The notes below the pieces were generated by a model, which saw only the letters and a list, made by a program, of their open reading frames with translations, was not told the origin of the DNA and ran no database searches. Below are positions 10,901 through 19,090 of a DNA stretch of 64,000 nucleotides, piece by piece. Source of the stretch: Amblyomma americanum (Eukaryota; Arthropoda; Arachnida; Ixodida; Ixodidae); NCBI RefSeq assembly GCF_052857255.1, contig NC_135505.1, forward strand, positions 141,458,343 to 141,522,342, given 5' to 3'. Each line of letters opens with the position of its first letter. The first letter of the stretch is position 1. Made by a program: the position numbers and the translations under genes.

Positions 10901-13427
10901 CTACAGACAAGAACACACCGGTAATAAAGCAGTTTTGAAACTCAGCAATGACCCAGTGCAAGTCCTAAAACAACGGCTCTCAATCATCTTAGCTTATGAG
11001 AAACCCCAATGGTTCTGAAACGGCGCTGAAGAACCTGACATGTCATGAGTTCAGTCACTTCTTATCCAACATGCATGCAAAAGAGAGCATATGCAGACGT
11101 GCGGCCCCTTAAAAACGTGACCAAATTTATTTAATAATGACTTGCTGTGAAACACTCCACTACAGACAACGAGCAATTATAGTATCTGTCCCAAAACTAT
11201 CTAAACTATATAGAGGGTGGTTAAGGCATGCAAGGATTTAGGTACTAAGGGAACCTCCTAATATAGCTGACAGAAATGAGTTTTGCAAAATCCAATTTCA
11301 GAACTTGTTTCCTTAATTTTTCCCCCCCCCCCCGAAGGTTCCTTCCATGGCAGATGCATTCAATTTTTGTAAATGTTTTCATAGAAACTGCATGTGCTAG
11401 TGTGCAATATGACGTGAAAAAAATTTTCCGAGCGCGCATGCCCTTCATGTCCACCAGGGCAATCACACAAAAAACATATTTCAGAAGAAACTACTTAGGT
11501 AGCCTTCACACAAGCTTAACTTGTCTGTCCACCTTCACCGCCACATCATAATCAGCCAACTTCTGTCTACTACAAAACAAAGGTCTGTTCCATTGATCTC
11601 CAATTAATACCCCTGTCACATGGCATTCCTCGAAGGCCTTTCCAGCAAAGGCACCTCTTTTCACCAAAGGACCGTAAGCTCGAAGGAGCAGCGACGCAGC
11701 TACATGGTGCAGCCCAAAGGTAAAACAGTCGCTGCTGTGCTTGAGGAGGCTGAAGTGAGTGATTTGAAATTAAAGTGGGGAATTCTGTACATTCGTTGAG
11801 CTCAGGCAATTTCTTATTCTAATTTCTCCCTTAAAAGAACTGCACCAGCTACTCTCATCAGCAACAGCAGGTTTTGTGTATTGACTTGGCCACCAAGGGC
11901 ACTCGGCGTCGCTGCAACACTTTCACTGTCTTGAAACCTGGGCATAAAATATGAACACCCGTACAAAAAGCAAAGCCAGGCACACTTTCCGCATTTTTTA
12001 AAATAAGTTTTCAAACAATGTTGGCTGCATTAATTTTTTTTTACTTTTTGACGTTGGACAACGCTGCGATCAAAGGCTCTCAAAAGCCGTGCCTTTGGGT
12101 TCCAAAGTTCTCGGACAGGCGCCTTCGTCCCCAAGGTCTTTTTAGCGGCAAGGTGCAACATTTGCGCTGTGTAGCTGCATTCCTTACGCCTCTGGATATA
12201 AGGACCTGATTCTCAAAGGCCTTTGCGGTGCCCGTGTGACAGGGGTATAGCCCTGTCTTCCGCCAACTGCAACCCACCTTATCCCCTCAAGCTTCCTAAC
12301 CTTATCGGCCCACCAGATTCTGTCGACCCCTGCTATGCTTGCCTTTCTACAGAATCCACTCCAATACCCTAAAGTGCCACCTGGTAGTCCATTCTCCGCA
12401 TTATCACGTCCTGCCCGTGACTTTCCTTATCCTGATCTAAGCCAGGATACTGGTTTGGTTTGGCTTATGAGGGTTTACTCAGGCTATTAGGGCGCCGTAG
12501 TGGAGGGCTCCGGAAATTTCGACCACTTGGGGTTATTTAGCGTGCATTGACATCACACAGTACACGGGCTAAGCCAGGATACTATTACCTCGCGTTTATC
12601 TCTGACTCACTTTGCGCTCTTCCTGTCTTGCAATGTTATACTTATCTTTTTTCTTTCCATAGCAAATCTCGTGCCTTTTCATTATCCCATAAGTAAGGAC
12701 TCTCAAGACAGCTCTTATATACATTTCTTTTGAGGAATGTTGGTAACCTGTCATCCAAGGCCTCAGAACGGCTGCCAAATGCACTCTACCCCATTCTTAT
12801 TCTCCTAGATATACCACTCTTATCATGTGAATCTGTGGTCACTACCTGCCCAAGGTAGTGCACACAATATGAGCTGCACAATATGAGCTGCACACAATAT
12901 GAGCTGCAACGCTCAAAATGTTGTAGAAGCTCTGTTCCTAAAGCAGTGCGAGCCCAGTGGCGCCATGGAAATTGTTGCAGCTAGCAGTCAATGCAAACAA
13001 CGAAGTTCACTGAAAGTTAGTGCAAATTGGGTGCCCAGTGTGAAGGTGCATTAATTTACTACAAATTGGAATTCCCATTGTTCCTGCTTTGAGTTACCTT
13101 ATCGAACATGAAGGTTTGGTCCTTGTTTGGCTTGACGAGGCCTCCGCATGCCCGCTGCCCCTGGAAGTAGAAGGGGTCCGCTTCCGCTTTCGGGTCGAAC
13201 ACAAGGCACCGCTCATCCACCACGCGCACTATGCTGGAGGTCTCGGCCTCGCGCTCACGCAGCGGGCGCACGCGCACGGCCACGTTTACACGTCCACTTG
13301 CCGACGGTTGGCCACCCGACCGGCGGCGCTTGGGAGCCGCAGAGTTCGGGGCAGCCTCGTTCGACCGCCGCTTCTGCGGGGGCCGGGAAGTGCTGGCGGT
13401 GGAGTTTGGCGCCATCTTAGATGCCAT
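1653..13427 (-). CDS. KIF18A: Kinesin-8 motor protein, KIF18A-like (5' complete, 3' end outside window)
   Basis: Plus-end-directed microtubule motor; kinesin-8 proteins dampen chromosome oscillation and shorten spindle microtubules in mitosis. Eight exons with GT-AG borders and consistent phase: 13098-13427, 10788-10878, 8842-9110, 8564-8674, 5530-5730, 4063-4233, 2677-2751 and 1653-1958 (518 residues). A Ser/Pro/Lys/Arg-rich N-terminus with KRR/KRRR clusters (residues 16-38) precedes the first motor strand VAVRVRP. The P-loop GATGAGKT is at 145-152, switch I NAESSRSH at 256-263, switch II DLAGSE at 292-297, and the signatures [10 protein letters not shown] and [12 protein letters not shown] are present. 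The neck (NVNVHMSMY) resembles that of KIF18, and a coiled coil ([20 protein letters not shown]) follows. The last visible exon ends at a good donor, so the stalk and tail lie left of the window. Family call is firm; the choice of KIF18A over KIF18B is inference. The motor has no missing residue. Confidence 0.9.
2677..2751 (-). CDS. KIF18A: Kinesin-8 exon 7 (neck linker and neck)
   Basis: 25 codons, [20 protein letters not shown] followed by EYKQK, aligning with the KIF18 neck (family form NVLNVNNHITQY). CAG acceptor and GTAAGC donor. Confidence 0.85.
3289..3818. mobile_element. Non-autonomous TIR DNA transposon (about 530 bp)
   Basis: The left end GGGCGGTTCACATGCAAGCG is answered by an inverted right end (reading inward GCCCGTTTCGCATGCAAGCG). 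Both are followed by a GCGAA-rich subterminal region. TTAA flanks the left end and TTTA the right, compatible with a decayed TTAA target site. There is no coding capacity. It lies in kinesin intron 6. Confidence 0.65.
4063..4233 (-). CDS. KIF18A: Kinesin-8 exon 6
   Basis: 57 codons with [26 protein letters not shown] and [10 protein letters not shown], the last helices of the motor core. Phase 0 at both ends; GTGAGC donor. Confidence 0.9.
4583..4818 (-). mobile_element. Ruka-like tRNA-derived SINE (family A), complete, with 16-bp target duplication
   Basis: The minus strand reads a tRNA-like head (box A GTGGCCGAGTGGTTATGGC, box B GGTTTGATCCC), a body with CGAATTTCGGTGGAAGCG, and a tail ending GCCAAACCAAACC. 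It is flanked by perfect 16-bp direct repeats TATGCCCAAGCTGGTT at 4567-4582 and 4820-4835, proving insertion by retroposition. Confidence 0.88.
5530..5730 (-). CDS. KIF18A: Kinesin-8 exon 5 (switch II)
   Basis: 67 codons with [18 protein letters not shown] and [19 protein letters not shown], the nucleotide-sensing switch II and relay region. Phase 0 at both ends; GTAAGA donor. Confidence 0.9.
5925..6190. repeat. Degenerate minisatellite with palindromic units
   Basis: About six units of 32-42 bp carry GTGAGTC...GACTCAC-like segments and the palindrome GATCATGATC or its variants. It lies in kinesin intron 5 and pairs in sense with a related array at 6790-7120. Confidence 0.6.
6428..6660 (-). 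mobile_element. Ruka-like SINE (family A), near complete
   Basis: Same architecture as the copy at 4583: the tail side GGTTTATGGGGGTTTGACG is on the left and the tRNA-like head on the right (minus strand GGTGGCTCAGTGGTTACGG, box B GGGTTCGAGCCC). No clear target duplication was seen. It sits between two related minisatellite arrays. Confidence 0.8.
6790..7120. repeat. Second minisatellite array (GAGTCC/AAATGAGT motifs)
   Basis: Degenerate repeats of GCGAGTCCAAATGAGTCATG type, with units mostly 17-35 bp. The predominant motif orientation is opposite to that of the array at 5925-6190, with a SINE between them. Confidence 0.55.
8047..8297 (-). mobile_element. tRNA-derived SINE family C, complete, 13-bp target duplication
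   Basis: The minus-strand head has box A-like GGTGGCCAAGTGTTTGAGC and box B GGGGTTCGATCCC. The body contains TACCCACCGGTGACACAATG, and the 3' tail is a CATCA-type run. Perfect flanking repeats CATTAGCGCATGA lie at 8034-8046 and 8301-8313. It differs in body sequence from the Ruka-like copies. Confidence 0.85.
8564..8674 (-). CDS. KIF18A: Kinesin-8 exon 4 (switch I)
   Basis: 37 codons holding [11 protein letters not shown] and the switch I motif [11 protein letters not shown] acceptor and GTGCGA donor, phase 0 at both ends. Confidence 0.9.
8842..9110 (-). CDS. KIF18A: Kinesin-8 exon 3 (P-loop exon)
   Basis: Encodes [16 protein letters not shown] through the [13 protein letters not shown] segment to LTVHK. 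The split codon joins exon 2 to give Val before FAYG. The donor is GTCAGG, weaker than the others in this gene, but the next exon joins in frame exactly where KIF18 homologues continue. Confidence 0.9.
9256..9546. mobile_element. Foldback MITE (CCGATTCTCATGAACCTGC family)
   Basis: An inverted repeat centred near 9405: the left arm contains GCCGATTCTCATGAACCTGC and the right arm its complement, each flanked by a CCA(G)CCAATGGCGTC-like segment. The same family occurs at 15079-15334. It has no ORF and lies in kinesin intron 2. Confidence 0.65.
10066..10290. mobile_element. Inverted-repeat element with AATAAAG...ACCAAACAACACAAG arms
   Basis: The left arm reads ATAAAGCACACTCAG, then a diverged stretch, then ACCAAACAACACAAG. 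The right arm carries the complement (CTTGTGTTGTTTGG ... GTGAGTGCACTTTATT). About 55 bp pair around a loop of about 100 bp. The class is unknown. Confidence 0.5.
10788..10878 (-). CDS. KIF18A: Kinesin-8 exon 2
   Basis: A 91-nt exon encoding [20 protein letters not shown] and the following LLDGCNCS, matching the kinesin VFDE...VFEHTTK segment. CAG acceptor, GTGAGTG donor, ends in phase 1. Confidence 0.88.
11605..12249. mobile_element. TIR DNA transposon, ACCCCTGTCACA family, copy 1
   Basis: Terminal inverted repeats TAATACCCCTGTCACATGG (left) and the complement of CCCGTGTGACAGGGGTATA (right). Long diverged subterminal inverted repeats are rich in AAGGC and CTCGAAGG. It is about 645 bp, non-coding, and lies in kinesin intron 1. 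The superfamily is not assignable from ends alone. Confidence 0.7.
12452..12568 (-). mobile_element. 5'-truncated Ruka-like SINE with 15-bp target duplication
   Basis: Only the tail half of family A is present (no tRNA head). Flanking direct repeats CTAAGCCAGGATACT at 12437-12451 and 12569-12583 mark a genuine truncated insertion. Confidence 0.85.
12863..12909. repeat. Short tandem repeat, CACAATATGAGCTG x3
   Basis: Three consecutive copies of a 15-17 bp unit CA(CA)CAATATGAGCTG. Confidence 0.8.
13098..13427 (-). CDS. KIF18A: Kinesin-8 exon 1
   Basis: Contains the start codon (13425-13427), the basic low-complexity N-terminus and the first beta strand of the motor ([14 protein letters not shown]). 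It ends in phase 0 after FMFDK at a GTAACT donor. A second in-frame ATG lies four codons downstream. No upstream 5'UTR exon could be identified with confidence. Confidence 0.85.
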
Positions 13428-14555
13428 TTGTGGTCTCTACTGGTTTTGTGGTGGCCACCACACACCCACTCTGCAGATGGAGTCCATGAACATGGGCTCA
13501 GTCAGCTGGGTATCACCTGGAACGAAATAATGTGAAAATGTCCCAAACGAAAATAGATATGAGTTGCACTGGAGTGACTGAATATGGTGTGCCCATTTCA
13601 GCTTTAAACTGGAAGTGGAAGAGAACAGATGGAACTAACTGGAAGTGGAAATTTTCCACCTGGAAGCAAGAAATGTTCCAGCTGGACATGATTTCTGGTC
13701 CTATAATCCAGCTGGAGGAAGATGTTTCAGCTAGGTTTGAATGGTTTCCAGCTGGAAGGGGCACAATATCAGATTCCACGGTCAAGTTGGAATTGGAAAC
13801 TTTTTTTCATCTGGGAAGTGTCATGGCATGCAGTGCATTGCAGTTTTGCAAGCACTGGAACTGAACCTTTCCCTGTGGGACTTACTCACCCTGGCAGGTG
13901 AAAAGGACAACAGAACAATTAAGCTTTGGAGCTTAGTTAAGCTTCAACAAAGCTTTTAAAAATTCGTATAAAAATTGAAAATCTGAACAAAATAAATAAA
14001 GCAGGCTGACAATGGCATGACCAGTTTTTGCGCTACTCTTACCACAGCCTTGTCAGCCGTTTAAATGAAAATAATGCCGTCATAAATAAAAGAAGACCAA
14101 CTTTGCACCTTGCCATACCATGGATAACGACAGAAAACAGTACTAACAATTAACAGAGTATTAGGTGCCCTCAACTTGTTCACAAGCCAAATTCAATGCT
14201 CTGACACTCACTCTTACGCCTTGAAAACTGGCCCTGGAAGGTGGCTTAACAAGAGCCGTGCACCGAGTACCTCTACGCTTCCAAGAAGAAAAGCATCCCA
14301 GAAACATTTCGACAACATAAAAATGATGTCTGAGAATGTGCAGCTGAACACAGCGCCAAACGATGTTAGTTGTAGTTCTGCCAAACAAGCAGCTGAATGC
14401 AACAACGGAGCTTAAAACTTGCTACTGTGCAAGATCCATATCCGGTCTTTAAACCTTGATCTCTCCTGGCCAACACGATGTATTATGTAACATGTCTTGT
14501 GACTGACGTAGCCTCGCTGTAAAAAATTTGGCTGCTTGCTACGTGGTGCTGTGGA

Positions 14556-14744
14556 TTAGTTCTCGTCAGGTGAAAGTTCGCTGTTCTTTTCTTGATGCTG
14601 TTGGGTTGTTAAGTAGAGCACCTGAGTTTCTAATGTGTGCGGAACGACTAAAACAAGCGAAAAGTGTGTTTGCGAGCCACGTGGCAAAGTGGCAGCCAGG
14701 AAGTGCAGACAGGATCTGCAGTGTGCACTTCATTAACGGTAAGC
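14556..14744 (+). pseudogene. Possible degraded THAP zinc-finger fragment
   Basis: The frame reading ...ERLKQAKSVFASHV and WQPGSADRICSVHFING carries the conserved THAP elements W, P and C-x2-H-F. A GTAAGC donor follows at 14742. The N-terminal Cys pair is not intact (one Cys, then Trp). It could be an orphan exon of a P-element-like transposase or a chance match; no partner exon was found. Confidence 0.35.
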
Positions 14745-15078
14745 ATAGCGTTTTAATCTTTCTTAGTGAACATGTAAGCAGCTCTTGTGTGCTAGCTCTA
14801 TAACTGTACTGAACGAACCAGACTTTGATCATGGTGTTCACATTCTTGGATGGCAACAAAAGTATCACTAACGTGCGATTTCAGTTAGAAAATTCTCATC
14901 ATTTCAGAGCTCCATGCTGTTCTGCTCTGCGCAGAGGCCAGCTGGAAAGGGTGCTGGTCAACTAAACTAGTAATGCGAAAATTTGGACTATTCAGAGGTT
15001 AAACTGAGGCTCCTACTTTTTTTTTAAAGGTAGCAACAACTATATGCGCACCCTTTCGGGGGTTCACATGAGCACAGC

Positions 15079-15334
15079 TATAGTTGGATACAACTCAAGA
15101 ACGAAGCCAATGGTGTGAGCCGATTCTCATGAGCCTGCTAACTGATTCTCATGAGCCTGACAATGCAGGGAGGGGACTGTCCCCGGCCACAGAGAGAGAG
15201 GACTATCCCCTTTCATCGGCCACTCTCTGCATTGTCACGCTAGTAGGCCTATGAGAATCGGCCGACGTCATTGGCTGGTAGGGAGCCCTTTGGAGGGAAA
15301 AGCCGCTTCATTCTTGTGTTGTATCCGACTCTAG
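15079..15334. mobile_element. Foldback MITE, same family as 9256-9546
   Basis: The ends (A)GTTGGATACAACTCAAGAA and its imperfect complement at the right, with internal CCGATTCTCATGAGCCTG arms facing each other around a loop containing GGGGACTGTCCCC. The left arm lacks the AGCGGCTTTTCCC segment kept in the right arm. Confidence 0.65.
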
Positions 15335-16060
15335 CAGGTGATGTGATAGGCCGATTGCACAATAGGCCAGTTGACAACACATGAACCTTTTGCCTTCGCA
15401 CTCCGTCCCAAGGGTCCAGAGTTGTTGCGACGGCTGGATCAAAACTGTTCGGAACTTTTGATAGAGGGGCTTCAGTTTTGACCAGCCCGCGATGCACCCT
15501 GACATCCACTGTTTGTAAACAGCGCGAGGAGAATGATTTATTTATAATGGATGAGTCACCCATGCTCTGCTTTCATTCTCTCCCTCTTTCTCGCCTGCAC
15601 TCTGGGAGTACTAGCGGGAGGGGAGAGAGAGATTCTCAACAATAAGATTAAAAGTGATTGTCGCTGCTGTGTTTCTCAATACAGCGATGTTTTGAGTCTT
15701 GCAGTTGTATGCATAGCGGCCAGCAAGAATAGTGCTTGCAAAGCAGCGCAACGCCTCAAAAAATAGGCCGGAGTCCTACAGAGTTCCTGCGTTCTCTACT
15801 GGCAGCCAGAAAACATTGGTACCCTTCTTTCTCAATTTAGGCGCATTTCTTTTCACAATAAAGGCCAACCCACATAGAGTGATTTTCCTGTGAAAAACTG
15901 GCGAACGGCCGCCTGGAGGCTGTTCGCCGTCGATCAGGCCGGGCGGTCAGCCGCTCGTCAGGAGCAGCCAGTGCGGGTTGTCAGTGCGGACCAATCAGGT
16001 TGCGACAGTGTCCAATTGCAGCCCGGCGCACCTGACTCTGCTAATTCGGCTAGGGTGAAT

Positions 16061-16445
16061 ATGGCGACAAAAGCTGAATGCATCACGTATGATGCTAAAT
16101 TATTCACTGTTATTCGGGTGCGACCAATATTTTCAATTTTTAATTTAAACAGATTTTTAAGAGGCTTGAGTAATACTCTGAACGAAAATATGGCGACAAA
16201 AGCTGCACGCATCACGTATGATGATAAATTAATCGCTGTTATTCGGGTGCGACCAATATTTTTTAATCTTTAATTTAAACAGATTTTTAAGAGGGTTGAA
16301 TAATACTCTGAACGAAAATATGGCGACAAAAGCTGCACGCATCACGTATGATGATAAATTAATCACTGTTATTCGGGTGCGACCAATATCTTTAATTTTA
16401 ACAGATTGTTAAGAGGCTTGAATAATACTCTGAATAAAAACATAG
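16061..16445 (+). repeat. Tandem repeat, three units of about 129 bp
   Basis: Units start at 16061, 16190 and 16320, each beginning ATGGCGACAAAAGCTG and containing ATTCGGGTGCGACCAATAT. Units 2 and 3 are nearly identical; unit 1 is more diverged. A single reading frame runs through units 1 and 2 (translated from about 15890 to 16273). Confidence 0.9.
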
Positions 16446-17199
16446 TGTTGAGACAGCAGAAAAGGCAAGGACATGATGGGCACTACAATTGCAACTGTAT
16501 GAAATCTGAATGTCTCATCAATAAGAATATAGCGTGGATAAGCAAACCTTCAAAGTTTTGCAGAAAACAACGATGATAACCAAACCTCAATGTTATCCAA
16601 CCAATGGAAGACTAACAGAAGAATGAATGTGCAGGAAGACCAATGAGCTTAGGTGAGTTTCAAAGAATTTCGTCCTTTGTCCAGGAGATAAACCTAAGGT
16701 GTACCGATACGTGTCACTACGGCATTTCCCTATTTCACGTGCTTCCATGATTTTTCTCGCCAAATGATGTTTACCAAGCCCTAAGCGCTGCATATGATTT
16801 AGAAAGGGGAAATAGTCTTTACAATTCTTGCAACGCTCGAGTGTTCACACTATGTATAAGCCACCACAACAGAGAGGAAACTGGTACACAATGCCAGTGG
16901 CGTAAGAAACCAGCGGCTCCCTGTGTTTTGTTCCGCATACTAGATTCCTTAGCCCTCTCATGGTCTGCTAAAGAGCAGAGTCTTGAAAGCCTGAAGGGTT
17001 TGCAGAAAACATGACACCAACCACAAATCACACTCTCCAAGTTGTGTGAGAGCTTGCGCACACAAGGCAGTACCAACTTTTTTTGTTTCTCCGCTGGTGC
17101 CTTTTACGGACCAACTGGCTCCTCTGTGTACTTTGTTAACTTGAATGGACAATCAGAGAAAACTCAGCCGTGCTCACAAGAGCGAAGAGCAGCGACGAT

Positions 17200-17395
17200 C
17201 TGAGCCTCGGAATCGGTACACTGTCACGAAGACCAAGCGTCGAGCTCAGGATCAACACTGAGGGCCGAAATAACACAGGAAAGAGCACCGTACAAAAGAC
17301 CTTACAAGTGATGGCCTACGATACAGATGGGAACAGAAATTGGCAACGATGTAACGTAATTGTCACGCCAAGGCAACTGTACGACCTTCCCGGTT
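17200..17395 (+). mobile_element. Degenerate Tc1-like transposase HTH fragment
   Basis: The frame reading ...GRNNTGKSTVQKTLQVMAYD followed by PRQLYDLPG resembles the Tc1 helix-turn-helix segment (family form RTVQRTL..MG......P.LTPRH). There is no catalytic DDE region, no start or stop context, and substantial decay. Identification is tentative. Confidence 0.35.
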
Positions 17396-18639
17396 AAGCA
17401 AATTACCTAAGGTGCACTTTTGAAAGCGCAGTAACCAAGTCGCTTTTGCCATGGCTCGAACGACAAGTTCAGAGCCCATCTCCGCTCTACTGAAAGGTAT
17501 ATTACGAGGCGCGATGCCTTGAAACAAAGCCCGTTCCGCGTGACGGGCTGTGAAACGCATGTCAACAAACAGATTTTCTTCGCGTATACAGGCCAGTCCA
17601 CATAACCACTAGCGTTATTCTAGATTAGAGCCGTAACCCTACGTGTTCTAGAACAGCGACCCATAAATCCGCCCCTGGGGCCAACACTACTAAAACCAAC
17701 TAAAACCAGCTTGCAAACTCGAGGGTGCAGTAATGCAAATCCGTTATGCTTCGCGTGGGCGGATACAGCTGAGAGTGCGCTGGAAAGCCTGGATCGGAGG
17801 CCAGTACCTAAGGAGGTCATTTCAGAGCATAACACCATGACCAGCAAGTGCGCACAACGAAGATGCACCGAAAGAAAGCCCCCTTGGGCGACCACTGTTC
17901 GGTTAGAATGGCGGCGAAAGAAACATCCCCCATTGGTGCTAACGGGCGTTTCCAGTTGCTCGAGGCCCTAAAAGCGAAGGACAGACTTTCCACGAAGACT
18001 CATCGTCGACAACGTCGTAGTTTGTTTCAGGAAGCATTAACGCATATGCACGCTGTCGACGGCGGACGGTCCGCGAAGGGGATCTGGGCGTAGCACAAAA
18101 GCGCTTCCTAACGTAAACTGGCACTGCCATGCGGCATGCGTTACGATTGACGCCACAGAACTCACTGCCTCCGGCGGTCTCTCGCTGCAGTGACGGCGCT
18201 GCACTATCTTGGTCGCAGATAGCACAGAACTTGGTAGTACCGCGGTATTTCCGCATCGGGACTTCACGCGGACCACATCATGAAACGATGACACCGTCCT
18301 CCATGCACCAGACAGTTTTCAAACGCTCATGCACCCGAAACACTCCGCTACGATTGGCTGGCCAGATGGCTGTTTCTTTATTGAGGGCGCGGGCTTCAGC
18401 TTTCGTAGTTACGTGATTGGTGGAACTTTTGACATAGCTATTAAATATATACGCATTAAAAAGCAATTGAGGGCACACAGAAAATATAAAATTTTATAAA
18501 AAAATTTTACGCTATTCATTTCTTGTATTGCAATGTGTGTATAAAATAACAATAAACATTTGCACGTGCGCTTTGCTGCAGCTTTCAATATGGCGATAGG
18601 AACTAGCCGAAAGTAATTTGCGGCGTAGTGTTAATTTGG

Positions 18640-18713
18640 TGCTAATTGCCCGGATTTTTACGAGTCCAGGCAGTCCTCAGCCTCTACACTTCAATCGCCT
18701 TGAGCTTCACCCG
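18640..18713 (+). other. B52: Candidate 5'UTR exon of the SR splicing factor
   Basis: A pyrimidine-rich stretch ends in CACCCG|GTAAGT (donor at 18714). A good acceptor GTGGCGCAG follows at 18947-18955, 15 bp before the ATG. The start coordinate is approximate because no transcript data are available. Confidence 0.5.
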
Positions 18714-18970
18714 GTAAGTTAGTTTTATTTTCTGCAGCTCTGACCGTTACGTTCTAAAATTGTGCCCGCTGGAACGTTCTGCTAATCACGCCATTCTAGA
18801 TTTTCGACGGCCCAAGGTCTCACCACAACGCGGGTGCGTTTTTACGCAGCTCTTGGGGAGAGCGCTCCCGCTTGCTTCATACGAGAGGATGTCATAAGTA
18901 ATCTGTCTCCTTGCCCAAATTCGCGCTGCTGTTTGCTTTTTTTCATGTGGCGCAGGATTATTGAGCAGCT

Positions 18971-19090
18971 ATGACGAGGGTTTACGTCGGTCATCTCAGC
19001 TATCGGGTCCGGGAGCGCGACTTGGAGAAGTTCTTCCGCGGATTTGGCAAGATCCGTGAAGTTCTGCTTAAGAATGGATTTGGCTTTGTG
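18971..19090 (+). CDS. B52: SR factor exon 1
   Basis: 40 codons from the [23 protein letters not shown] through NGFGFV. GTAAGT donor, phase 0. Confidence 0.95.

Larger units (their letters stand above)
13428..18600. other. Intergenic region between divergent kinesin and SR-protein genes
   Basis: Leftward and rightward transcribed genes are separated by about 5.2 kb. It contains a degenerate CTGGAAGTGGAA/CAGCTGGA repetitive stretch (13600-13765), a possible THAP fragment (14560-14745), a MITE (15079-15334), a three-unit tandem repeat (16061-16445), a Tc1-like remnant (17200-17395) and a CpG-rich stretch (about 17740-18330). No additional intact gene was recognised. Confidence 0.7.
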
